From an uncultured Collinsella sp. (lineage in GTDB: Bacteria; Actinomycetota; Coriobacteriia; Coriobacteriales; Coriobacteriaceae), in NCBI GenBank assembly GCA_900543515.1, contig UQRW01000009.1, positions 1 through 45,395 of the forward strand: a stretch of 45,395 nucleotides of DNA, in the 5' to 3' direction. Both the position numbers and the translations under genes were made by a program. This document shows positions 38,914-45,395 of this stretch, in pieces. The notes below the pieces were generated by a model. The model worked only from the letters and a program-made list of their open reading frames with translations, searched no databases and was not told the origin of the DNA. Each line of letters opens with the position of its first letter. Positions within the stretch are counted from its first letter, which is position 1.

Positions 38914-39963
38914 ATGCCAAACGAGAACAGCTACGAAGTCGCGCTGCAAAAGAGCAACGCCATTCGCGAGGGCCTGGCCAATACGCCCGAGAAGTTCACC
39001 ATGCTCACCGGTGATCGCCCCACCGGACGCTTGCACCTGGGCCACTACTTTGGCACCCTCAAGGGCCGTGTTGAACTGCAGAACATGGGCGCCAAGACCA
39101 ACGTGCTCATCGCCGACTACCAGGTCATCACTGACCGCGACACGACCGAGCACATCCAGGACAACGTGTACAACATGGTCATGGACTACCTTGCCTGCGG
39201 CATCGACCCCGACAAGACCATGATCTACGCGCACTCCGCCGTGCCCGCAGCCAACCAGCTCATGCTGCCGTTCCTGTCACTGGTGTCCGAGGCCGAGCTG
39301 GCGCGCAACCCCACCGTCAAGGCCGAGATGGAGGCCTCGGGCCATGAGCTTACCGGCCTTCTGCTCACCTACCCGGTGCATCAGGCCTGCGACATCCTGT
39401 TCTGCAAGGGCAACGTGGTGCCCGTCGGTCGCGACCAGCTGCCGCACATCGAGCTCACCCGCACCATCGCCCGCCGCTTTAACAACCGCTACGGCAAGGT
39501 GTTCCCCGAGGTCGACGCGCTGCTGTCCGAGACCCCGCTGCTGCCGGGCCTGGACGGTCGCAAGATGAGCAAGAGCTACGGCAACGCCATCAACATCTCG
39601 ATGACCGCCGAGGAGACGGCCAAGCGCATCAAGAAGAGCCAGACCGACTCCGAGCGCATGATCACGTTCGATCCCGAGAACCGCCCCGGCGTGTCTGGTT
39701 TGCTTTCGACGGCCGCCATCTGCACCGGTCGCTCCGAGGTCGAAATTGCCGAGGAGATTGGCATGGGCGGCTCCGGCCAGCTCAAGAAGTACGTGACCGA
39801 GGCCGTCAACGAGTACTTCGCACCTATCCGCGAGCGTCGCCAGCGCTACGAGAACGATCTGGATTACGTGAAGGACGTGCTGCACGAGGGCAACCGTCGC
39901 GCCAACGAGATCGCCGAGCAGACCCTGGCAGAGGTTCAGGACGCCATGGGTATGGTGTACTAG
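38914..39963 (+). CDS. trpS: Tryptophan-tRNA ligase
   Basis: 349 residues. A class Ic synthetase charging tRNA-Trp. The HIGH-equivalent is TGRLHLGHYFGTL, the tryptophan site is in the early barrel (LIADYQVITD), and KMSKS is DGRKMSKSYGNAINIS. I chose ATG 38914 (TTAGGAG 8 nt upstream); the frame is open back to 38842, but the first part is Pro/Arg-rich and unlike the family. It begins about 140 nt after the WecA-like gene, and a terminator follows it. Confidence 0.95.
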   Translation: MPNENSYEVALQKSNAIREGLANTPEKFTMLTGDRPTGRLHLGHYFGTLKGRVELQNMGAKTNVLIADYQVITDRDTTEHIQDNVYNMVMDYLACGIDPDKTMIYAHSAVPAANQLMLPFLSLVSEAELARNPTVKAEMEASGHELTGLLLTYPVHQACDILFCKGNVVPVGRDQLPHIELTRTIARRFNNRYGKVFPEVDALLSETPLLPGLDGRKMSKSYGNAINISMTAEETAKRIKKSQTDSERMITFDPENRPGVSGLLSTAAICTGRSEVEIAEEIGMGGSGQLKKYVTEAVNEYFAPIRERRQRYENDLDYVKDVLHEGNRRANEIAEQTLAEVQDAMGMVY

Positions 39964-39998
39964 ACCGATCTGCTGGCTTGAGCTTTCGATTGCTATAG

Positions 39999-40027
39999 GG
40001 CGGGCGCTACGGCGTCCGCCTTTTTTG
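39999..40027 (+). terminator. Intrinsic terminator of trpS
   Basis: GGCGGGCGC and GCGTCCGCC pair (one GU) around TACG, followed by TTTTTT. Confidence 0.9.
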
Positions 40028-40072
40028 GAGCGGACCGCTTCGGCTCCGTCCATCACACTCTCCCGACAAACA

Positions 40073-40114
40073 GGAACAGGCCCGCTGGCAGATAGTTGCC
40101 AGCGGGCCTGTTCC
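40073..40114. repeat. Perfect 18-bp hairpin without a T-run
   Basis: GGAACAGGCCCGCTGGCA (40073-40090) is fully complementary to 40097-40114 around the loop GATAGT. It begins with GGAACAGGC, close to the loop word of the CCACCACAAAGG hairpins. No T-run follows on either strand, so simple intrinsic termination is unlikely. Confidence 0.75.
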
Positions 40115-40290
40115 CGAAGTACACCGTTGAATCGCACAGAGGGGAGGGATGCGAATCAAGCTCAACAGGGCAGGCTTTTTCATCGCCTATTGCCTGCTCC
40201 GTTGCTGAATACAATATAGTTCGCCGTGGTTTACTTTGCAGCATCAATATCCGCCGCCATAGCTTCTCCATAAGTTAGCCCAAGTAAACT

Positions 40291-40328
40291 AAACCACCAC
40301 AAAGGGGTAGGCACCTTTGTGGTGGTTT
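40291..40328. terminator. CCACCACAAAGG hairpin, copy 3
   Basis: AAACCACCACAAAGG and CCTTTGTGGTGGTTT (15 bp), loop GGTAGGCA. It lies just past the end of the minus-strand alkyltransferase-like gene. Confidence 0.8.
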
Positions 40329-40345
40329 TGGCCACGGCAGAGCCG

Positions 40346-40666
40346 TTAGAGTCCGGCAAGCCAGCGACAGGCGGCCAAGTCGACGTGCATGGGATCGGTA
40401 AACGTCACACCCTCCCCCATTAAGAGCTCACGCTGAGCATCGGGGCCGCCAAAGGCAAAGCCTTCGCAAATGCGACCGTCGGCAAACACCACACGATGGC
40501 AGGGAATCTGGCCGGGGCGCGGATTACTATGCAGGGCATACCCCACGTACCGCGCACTTCGTGGACGACCGGCAAGCAGCGCCACCTGGCCATACGTGGC
40601 GACCATCCCCTCGGGGATCTGCTCGACCACCTCGTACACCCGTTCAAAAAAGCCCTCAGACGCCAT
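40346..40666 (-). CDS. MGMT-fold alkylated-DNA alkyltransferase domain protein
   Basis: 106 residues, only the C-terminal DNA-binding domain of methylguanine methyltransferases. GFFERVYEVVEQIPEGMVATY leads to VALLAGRPRSARYVGYALH, a helix-turn-helix with the base-flipping Arg, and then IPCHRVVFADGR. The acceptor Cys (PCHR) is retained, unlike ATL proteins, which have PWHR. The family's usual N-terminal domain is missing. It could directly repair O6-alkylguanine or just flag lesions for excision repair. ATG 40666 has AAGGGAG upstream. Hairpins lie on both sides, suggesting its own transcript or read-through from the degV-like gene. Confidence 0.85.
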   Translation of the reverse strand: MASEGFFERVYEVVEQIPEGMVATYGQVALLAGRPRSARYVGYALHSNPRPGQIPCHRVVFADGRICEGFAFGGPDAQRELLMGEGVTFTDPMHVDLAACRWLAGL

Positions 40667-40698
40667 TGCTCGCTCCCTTCCACCCGGAAAAGCATAAA

Positions 40699-40730
40699 CC
40701 ACCACAAAGGGCCTGTCCCCTTTGTGGTGG
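40699..40730. terminator. CCACCACAAAGG hairpin, copy 4
   Basis: CCACCACAAAGG and CCTTTGTGGTGG (12 bp), loop GCCTGTCC, the reverse orientation of copies 1-3. It is downstream of the minus-strand DegV-family gene. Confidence 0.8.
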
Positions 40731-40745
40731 ATTATGGCAGGTCGG

Positions 40746-41600
40746 TTAGTTAGCGGGCTGGAAGAAGGCTACGGCTACGGCGCCGGGGCCTACGTGGGTG
40801 CCGATGGTGGCGCCGATGGTGTGAACGGGCAGTTCGCCCTCGGTGTGGCCAGCCCACAGTGCCGCGCTGTCCTCGACATACTTCTTGAGCACCGCATCCG
40901 AAAGACCCGTATAGCCGAGCGCCAGCGGCATGGAAAAGTCGATGCCGCCTGCCTTTTCGACCTTCTGGTTGAGCAGGTTCCGGCCGTTCTTGGAGCCACG
41001 AGCCTTGCCCAGCTGCACGATCAGACCGTCCTCCGCTGCCACAACGGGCTTCACATTGAGCAACGTGCCCACAGCACCAGCCGCAGCAGACAGGCGACCG
41101 CCGCGAACGAGGTACTCAAGCGTCTCGAGCAGGCCGATGACGACTACACGGTCGCGCACGGCCTCGACAGCCGCCGCGATCTGAGCCGCGCCCTGGCCCT
41201 CGTCCACCAAACGCAGCGCGTACTCAACCAGCACGCGCTCGCCCAGGGTAACGTTATTGCTATCCACCACATACACATCGCCGCCCGGCGCCTCGGCAAG
41301 TGCGGTGCGGGCACTTTGGTTGGTGCCCGAAAGCTTAGCGCCCACGGTAATAATCACTGCCTCATCGCCGGCCTCACGCGCCTCGGCAATAGCCTGCGAA
41401 AACGCGTACGGGTTGACCTGGCCGGTCTTAGGCAGCTCATCGCGCTCCACGAGCATCTCGTAAAAGCGCTGGTGATCGATGTCGACGCCATCCATGTACA
41501 CATCGGTGCCAAAGGTGACGGACAGCGGCAGAACACGCAGAGCGGGGTGCTCAGCCGGCGACATATCGCTCGCGGAATCGGTAATAATACGAATGGACAT
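40746..41600 (-). CDS. DegV-family fatty-acid-binding protein
   Basis: 284 residues. The DegV/FakB fold binds a fatty acid for phosphorylation by the FakA kinase in Gram-positives. Marks are IRIITDSASDMSPAE at the N-terminus, LPLSVTFGTDVYMDGVDI, PKTGQVNPYAFSQAI (the TSQPs-type loop reads TGQVN), VGAKLSGTNQSAR, TLEYLVRGGRLS and the late HTIGATIGTHVGPGAVAVAF with the FakA-interacting GTHVGPG. ATG 41600 has GAAAGGA 6 nt upstream; 21 extra codons in frame are unlikely. It follows the MarR gene by 118 nt on the same strand, suggesting linked control. No fakA is in this window. Confidence 0.9.
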   Translation of the reverse strand: MSIRIITDSASDMSPAEHPALRVLPLSVTFGTDVYMDGVDIDHQRFYEMLVERDELPKTGQVNPYAFSQAIAEAREAGDEAVIITVGAKLSGTNQSARTALAEAPGGDVYVVDSNNVTLGERVLVEYALRLVDEGQGAAQIAAAVEAVRDRVVVIGLLETLEYLVRGGRLSAAAGAVGTLLNVKPVVAAEDGLIVQLGKARGSKNGRNLLNQKVEKAGGIDFSMPLALGYTGLSDAVLKKYVEDSAALWAGHTEGELPVHTIGATIGTHVGPGAVAVAFFQPAN

Positions 41601-41718
41601 AGCGAATCCTTTCTTGCGCGGACCTCTCGCAGGGAATTTTGACAGCAAGCCCCGGCACGGCATACGCGCTCAAACGGGACTATGCAGTTGTTAATTGGAA
41701 GCAAATGCCTTGGCGGCC

Positions 41719-42168
41719 TTAGATCTCGCGCAGGGTGTTGAGAATCGTGCGTAGCGACGCATACATCTGCTCGCGCTGCTCCACACCCATAGCCTTACCG
41801 GTGGTATCGAGCACCTCGCGAATGATGCGGTCCGCCTCGCTCATACTCTCGCCGCCCAGAGCGGTCAGGCGCACCGGAGCACGATACTTAACGGCGGCAT
41901 CGCCCGAATCATCGACCTCGACGTAGCCGCCCTCCTCCAGATGCGCGAGCGTGCGCGAGACGGCGGCGCGGGTCACGCCTGCCATGCGAGCGAGGTCGGC
42001 GCCAGTCAGGCCGTCCTTGCTGCGCTCAAGATAGTACAGGCACATAACGTCGGAGCCCTTGAGGCCCAGCCTTGCGCCCTCGGATGTCTTAATGCGCTGG
42101 ATCTCCTTGTAGAGCCCGCTGATCAGTCCGACAAAGTCCTCGAAACGTGTCTCGTCGTTCTGCTGCAT
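41719..42168 (-). CDS. MarR-family transcriptional regulator
   Basis: 149 residues. The winged-helix core is SDVMCLYYLERSKDGLTGAD, then LARMAGVTRAAVSRTLAHLE (recognition helix), and GYVEVDDSGDAAVKYRAPVR is the wing; the flanking helices make the dimer. Its ligand is unknown. It lies directly upstream of the DegV-family gene on the same strand, and MarR-type repressors do control lipid genes in some Gram-positives, so a link to fatty-acid uptake is a reasonable inference. The ribosome site is weak (GAAAGG lies too far, about 14 nt). Confidence 0.88.
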   Translation of the reverse strand: MQQNDETRFEDFVGLISGLYKEIQRIKTSEGARLGLKGSDVMCLYYLERSKDGLTGADLARMAGVTRAAVSRTLAHLEEGGYVEVDDSGDAAVKYRAPVRLTALGGESMSEADRIIREVLDTTGKAMGVEQREQMYASLRTILNTLREI

Positions 42169-42273
42169 GGGAGACGACCGCCTTTCGCTTGCATAATGCT
42201 AACGGGTAAACATCTTAACCGTACTTATCGGCCGCCAGCCCTGCGCACCCTATTTGTTAACCCATCAACATAA

Positions 42274-42312
42274 AAACCACCACAAAGGGGACAGGCACCT
42301 TTGTGGTGGTTT
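42274..42312. terminator. CCACCACAAAGG hairpin, copy 5
   Basis: AAACCACCACAAAGG and CCTTTGTGGTGGTTT (15 bp), loop GGACAGGCA. It lies 26 nt past the stop of the minus-strand B3/4-domain gene. Confidence 0.82.
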
Positions 42313-42338
42313 GGGGCATCAATAGGTTCTAGGCGCCG

Positions 42339-43058
42339 CTACAGCTCCACGCAAGGATTGTCGCGGGTCACAAGCGTCTTAATGACAACCGTCGCTCCCA
42401 GATAGCGCTCAAGCAGCTCGGCCAAGCGATCGATCGCGGCCTGGCAGTCCCCCATCCGCTCGGGCTCCACGCATTCAATCGCCAGAAATGCGTCAGCCGA
42501 ATCGTCGGACAGCGCCGTGCGAACGCCATCGCGCCAGTTCCAGCAACGGCACACGGCGCCCGCATCATCGATATAGGCAAGCTCACCGGGCAGCGTCGGA
42601 TCATCTGCCTCCTCGCCAAGTGGCAAGAACGCGTCGCCGCCGTCGGTCACCGCCAGGCGCAGATTGCCCTCAATAGCATGCAAATCTTCACCGCCAACGG
42701 GCAACGCATAAGTCAACGAAATCGTATTGTAGATATCCACCGCCGGCGTGATGTGGCCGACCGGCTTGCCTTTGAGCACGCGCTTGAGCAGGTTCTCAAC
42801 TGAGCAACGCGCGCCCTTCTTGGTCTTGAACAGGCGATACGCCTCGCGCCATGCCTTAACCGGCGCGTTTTCGCTAATGGTATCGCTTGTCAGGTGGCGC
42901 TCCGCATCGATGTTGGCGCGGTCAAGTAGCGCGGCGATCGCATCCACGTCCTCCTGGGGAATCTGAGCCGCAGGCTTCATGCCCTTTACGACCACGACGC
43001 CGACCGCCGCCTGCGGAAACAGCTCCCAAAATGAATCCTCGGCAACAAAGCCCTTCAT
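42339..43058 (-). CDS. B3/4-domain (PheRS beta-like, tRNA-editing type) protein
   Basis: 239 residues. Matches the stand-alone B3/4 domain family, related to the editing part of phenylalanyl-tRNA synthetase beta. APVKAWREAYRLFKTKKGAR, SVENLLKRVLKGKPVGHITP and VDIYNTISLTYALPVGGEDL are the characteristic blocks. GELAYIDDAGAVCRCWNWRDG and DDSADAFLAIECVEP complete the fold. It may hydrolyse mischarged or free aminoacyl species, but the family is poorly characterised. ATG 43058 follows AAGGGAGAG; the upstream ATG (43073) contains that site. A leader with its own promoter and hairpin (43103-43231) precedes it. Confidence 0.82.
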   Translation of the reverse strand: MKGFVAEDSFWELFPQAAVGVVVVKGMKPAAQIPQEDVDAIAALLDRANIDAERHLTSDTISENAPVKAWREAYRLFKTKKGARCSVENLLKRVLKGKPVGHITPAVDIYNTISLTYALPVGGEDLHAIEGNLRLAVTDGGDAFLPLGEEADDPTLPGELAYIDDAGAVCRCWNWRDGVRTALSDDSADAFLAIECVEPERMGDCQAAIDRLAELLERYLGATVVIKTLVTRDNPCVEL

Positions 43059-43102
43059 ACGCTCTCCCTTCATTGTGCACGCCCGAGCGAGGGCGCCTAA
43101 AC

Positions 43103-43160
43103 AAAAAGCGCCCTCACAGCGGCCACCTTCAAAGTCCTACGGTGCCGCCACAAGAGCGCT
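43103..43160 (-). terminator. Leader terminator or attenuator ahead of the B3/4-domain gene
   Basis: On the minus strand the arms AGCGCTCT...GGCGGCACC (43160-43141) and GGTGGCCGC...GGGCGCT (43127-43107) form a long hairpin with one bulge and one mismatch, followed by TTTTTG. It lies within the leader of the gene at 43058, 45 nt before its start. Confidence 0.55.
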
Positions 43161-43202
43161 TACGCTGCCCCCATCCGGAGAAGGGGACGATATGTCTGGC
43201 GT

Positions 43203-43231
43203 ATTGTAACCCGAGTCATCCGCCCAAGCAA
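43203..43231 (-). promoter_or_regulatory. Candidate promoter of the B3/4-domain gene
   Basis: Minus strand: TTGCTT (43231-43226), a 17-nt spacer, TACAAT (43208-43203). This would give a leader of about 138 nt that includes the hairpin at 43107-43160. The -35 overlaps hairpin copy 6. Confidence 0.5.
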
Positions 43232-43270
43232 AACCACCACAAAGGTGCCTGTCCCCTTTGTGGTGGTTTT
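43230..43270. terminator. CCACCACAAAGG hairpin, copy 6
   Basis: AAAACCACCACAAAGG and CCTTTGTGGTGGTTTT (16 bp), loop TGCCTGTCC, which is the reverse complement of the loop in copies 2 and 5. It is 16 nt past the pckA stop. Confidence 0.85.
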
Positions 43271-43285
43271 GGGTCTGAGGCGACG

Positions 43286-44956
43286 CTAGTGGCGGAGTCC
43301 CAGCAGGCCTCGGCCGCGATGGCGGGCCTCGACGGGCACCTGGGCGTGCGGGCCAGCAGCCTTGACGGACTCAGGCAAGTGCGAGTACTTCTTCTCGAAG
43401 TTCTCCTCGAACATCACCGCCAGGTTGTGCGCTGCCTCGTCGTAGCGCGCGGTGCTCTGCCAGTACTGGCGCGGCACCAGGATGCCGTCGGGCACACCGT
43501 GGCACGTAGTGGGAATGTCGACATTAAAGATGTCGTCGTGCACGAACTCGCTGTCCTCGATGGTGCCGTCGAGGGCGCGAGCGACCAGTGAGCGCGTGTA
43601 GGCAAGCTCGATGCGATGACCCACGCCGTAGCCGCCGCCAATCCAGCCGGTGTTGACCAGATAGACGCGCGTGCGGCCGTCGGCGATACGCTCACCGAGC
43701 ATCTTGGCGTAGACCATAGGATCGAGCGGCATAAACGGCTCACCAAACAGCGAGGAGAACGTGGGCGTGGGCTCGGTGACGCCGACCTCGGTGCCGGGGA
43801 TCTTGGCCGTAAAGCCCGTCACAAAGTGGTACATGGCGGCATCGGCCGTCAGGCGCGAGATGGGCGGCAGCACGCCAAAGGCGTCGCAGGTCAAAAACAG
43901 CACGACGCTCGGAGTGGTGCCCATGCCCTTGGTCCACGCGTTGGGGATATGCTCGACGGGGTATGCCACGCGCGTGTTGTGCGTGATCGAGACGTCGTCG
44001 TAGTTGGGCTTGCGATTCTCATCGAGTACCACGTTTTCACAGATGGCGCCAAAGCGGACGGCGTTAAAGATCTCGGGCTCGTGGAACGCGTCCAGGCTCT
44101 CGCACTTGGCGTAGCAGCCGCCCTCGACGTTAAAGATGCCCATATCGGACCAGCCGTGCTCGTCATCGCCGATCAGCAGGCGCGTGGGGTTGGCCGAAAG
44201 CGTGGTCTTGCCGGTGCCGGACAGGCCAAAGAACACCGCGGTCTCGTGCGTGACGGGGTCCATACTGGCCGAGCAATGCATGGGCAGTACGTCGTCCTCG
44301 ACGGGCAGCAGGTAATTCATAACGCTGAAGATGGACTTTTTGATCTCGCCGGAGTAGCCGGTGCCAGCGACCAGAATCACGCGCTCCTGGAAATTGATGA
44401 CCACGGCGGCGCTGGAGTTGAGGCCCTTGATAGCGGGATCACACTGGTAGCCCGGCGCGGCGAGCACACAGAAGTCCGGCTCGCCGGTGCGCGCGATTTC
44501 GCGGGCAAGCGGGCGGGCGAGCATCTGCTTAATAAAGAGCGCCTGGCTGGCACGCTCGCAGGCGACAAGCAGGCGACGCGTATGGTTGCGGTCGGCGCCG
44601 GCCATGCCGCGGGTGACGAAAACATCACGCTCGTTGAGATAGTCGACGATGCCGGATTTGATGGCCTCGTAGCTCTCGACAGACAGCGGGCGGTTGACGG
44701 CACCCCAGGCAATCTTGTCGTGCACGTCGGGCGTATCGACGATAAAGCGGTCGTTGGGCGAACGTCCGGTACGCTCCCCCGTCTCGATCACCAGTGCGCC
44801 GTTGGAGGCCATGCGGCCTTCGTTGCGGCGGATGGCATGCTCGACGAGCTCGGCAGTGGGTAGATCGACCAGCAGGCGAGGCTGGTTCTCGGCGGGGTCT
44901 TCGACCAGCGTAATGCCAAAGTTGGATAGAACTTCTGCAGGGGTAACACCAGGCAT
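43286..44956 (-). CDS. pckA: Phosphoenolpyruvate carboxykinase (ATP)
   Basis: 556 residues. Interconverts oxaloacetate and phosphoenolpyruvate with ATP; in anaerobes it often runs toward oxaloacetate, fixing CO2 and feeding succinate formation. The P-loop (kinase-1a) is FFGLSGTGKTTLSANPTRLL, the metal-binding kinase-2 loop LLIGDDEHGW, and GTGYSGEIKKSIFSVMNYLL the oxaloacetate/Lys region. RTGRSPNDRFIV binds substrate. ATG 44956 was chosen for AAAGGAGG upstream; the frame extends 38 codons further, but these lack family character. The C-terminus (RHRGRGLLGLRH) is basic and unusual. Confidence 0.96.
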   Translation of the reverse strand: MPGVTPAEVLSNFGITLVEDPAENQPRLLVDLPTAELVEHAIRRNEGRMASNGALVIETGERTGRSPNDRFIVDTPDVHDKIAWGAVNRPLSVESYEAIKSGIVDYLNERDVFVTRGMAGADRNHTRRLLVACERASQALFIKQMLARPLAREIARTGEPDFCVLAAPGYQCDPAIKGLNSSAAVVINFQERVILVAGTGYSGEIKKSIFSVMNYLLPVEDDVLPMHCSASMDPVTHETAVFFGLSGTGKTTLSANPTRLLIGDDEHGWSDMGIFNVEGGCYAKCESLDAFHEPEIFNAVRFGAICENVVLDENRKPNYDDVSITHNTRVAYPVEHIPNAWTKGMGTTPSVVLFLTCDAFGVLPPISRLTADAAMYHFVTGFTAKIPGTEVGVTEPTPTFSSLFGEPFMPLDPMVYAKMLGERIADGRTRVYLVNTGWIGGGYGVGHRIELAYTRSLVARALDGTIEDSEFVHDDIFNVDIPTTCHGVPDGILVPRQYWQSTARYDEAAHNLAVMFEENFEKKYSHLPESVKAAGPHAQVPVEARHRGRGLLGLRH

Positions 44957-45097
44957 GGGGCCTCCTTTAAAAGCGCGACACGTGGACGCGGCGCGCACTT
45001 TACTCACGTAAAGCCCGTTGTACCCGATATGCAAAAACGTTTTTGCGGCAACGGCGAAGCGCCCGCTCAACGGTCAAAAATCGCACGCAAGCGGCCT

Positions 45098-45139
45098 AGT
45101 CATTGGGGACATTCTTAAATGACTAGTCGTTCGGGACAC
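45098..45139. repeat. GTCATT/GACTAGTC repeat, copy 2
   Basis: TAGTCATT (45098-45105) and AATGACTA (45119-45126) form a perfect 8-bp inverted repeat, followed by GTCGTTCGGGACA. Matches copy 1 at 25838-25880 at most positions. It is about 140 bp upstream of pckA, as copy 1 is upstream of rho. Confidence 0.7.
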
Positions 45140-45161
45140 CCTTGAACAGGCAACAGCCAAG

Positions 45162-45184
45162 GAGTGTTCCCAGCTGCCGGCACA
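45162..45184. repeat. GTGCCGGCAC-type unit, third copy
   Basis: GGAGTGTTCCCAGCTGCCGG and CAC: the same 23-nt unit as at 32475-32524 with a few changes (CTGCCGGCAC instead of GTGCCGGCAC). Confidence 0.6.
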
Positions 45185-45395
45185 GGACCGTTTTCGTAGA
45201 TTCTCCGAAGGGCTGTGGCCAAAAAATGGCAAATATGAGTACTGTTACCGTTGCGAATACATTTATTTTGTTTATAAAAGAAGCCCTTGATGGAGTTTAT
45301 TCACATCAAGGGGTCGCGCGCGCAGACGTGGTGTAAGAGCGTCCTGAGGTCCGTCGCTGCAAGTCCCGATGTTACTCCTTCTTGAGACCGCGCCT

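Larger units (their letters stand above)
39964..40345. other. Intergenic region of about 380 bp with three hairpins
   Basis: Holds the trpS terminator, the 18-bp hairpin (40073-40114) and hairpin copy 3 (40291-40328). The 40120-40280 stretch has 60-codon frames without ribosome sites and I see no gene in it. Confidence 0.5.
44957..45395. other. Upstream region of pckA and window end, about 440 bp
   Basis: Contains the GACTAGTC repeat (45098-45139), a GTGCCGGCAC-type unit (45162-45184), an AT-rich segment around 45220-45280 and a CCCTTGAT...ATCAAGGG inverted repeat (45284-45312). A 64-codon plus-strand frame (45142-45336) spans two repeats and has no ribosome site; I do not accept it as a gene. 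Confidence 0.5.

Noticed and set aside
40096..40278. 60-codon plus-strand frame between trpS and the alkyltransferase-like gene
   Set aside because: It starts inside the 18-bp hairpin, has no ribosome site and no recognisable protein features.
43107..43160. T-box riboswitch for the B3/4-domain gene
   Set aside because: The GGTGGCCGC segment only loosely resembles the T-box TGGNACC sequence, and the leader is too short for a normal stem I with a specifier loop.

Overview
The window looks like chromosomal DNA from a high-GC Gram-positive gut anaerobe of the Coriobacteriia, most like Collinsella. This rests on overall gene character, not a database hit. The clues are GC-rich codon use with long antisense shadow frames, AGGAGG-type ribosome sites, an actinobacterial Rho with a very long basic tail, a sufCBDSU operon with a divergent Rrf2 regulator, a NifU-like plus GGGtGRT gene pair, and intergenic palindromes built around GGGAC and GTCCC words.

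Layout. 1-470: the right end of an IS110-type element abutting a beheaded membrane gene. 641-5466: a galactofuranosyl-type glycosyltransferase, a degenerate AAA-ATPase-like protein and a sortase-anchored surface protein. 5595-6729: a HEPN/MNT toxin-antitoxin pair directly downstream of an Rrf2 regulator. 6952-12197: sufC-B-D-S-U, divergent from that regulator. 12859-13671: a REP-associated (RAYT) transposase that appears to have lost catalytic residues. 14075-15832: NifU-like scaffold plus GGGtGRT protein. 16334-17860: FAD-dependent oxidoreductase. 17991-18428: tRNA-Lys and tRNA-His with a duplicated tRNA-Lys tail. 18594-20807: aminotransferase and ROK sugar kinase. 20922-25664: VanZ-like protein, an unknown membrane protein and rho. 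26194-28875: argS and a CarD-like regulator. 28984-33697: HD hydrolase, proA, an S33 peptidase and proB. 33777-37051: pncB, a coiled-coil membrane protein, tRNA-Ala and a radical SAM enzyme. 37201-37373: a rod-shaped RNA that I read as a likely 6S RNA. 37577-39963: WecA/TagO-type transferase and trpS. 40346-44956: alkyltransferase-like protein, DegV protein, MarR regulator, B3/4-domain protein and ATP-type PEP carboxykinase.

How the parts relate. The suf operon makes Fe-S clusters and is probably controlled by the Cys-rich Rrf2 protein through a 9-bp inverted repeat. The NifU-like/GGGtGRT pair 2 kb downstream may be another Fe-S-linked system of unknown role. proA and proB flank a divergently oriented prolyl-aminopeptidase-like gene, so proline synthesis and proline release sit together.

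The most unusual material is non-coding. Two elements of about 160 bp (15931-16092 and 25918-26072) keep exact internal spacing (7-nt core, 53 nt, 10-nt core, 45 nt, 7-nt core) while their long arms differ in sequence yet stay self-complementary. Six copies of a hairpin with CCACCACAAAGG arms lie at gene ends, one with a compensatory base-pair change. Several other small GTCCC-containing repeats recur. Their coexistence with a RAYT gene suggests a REP-like repeat ecology.
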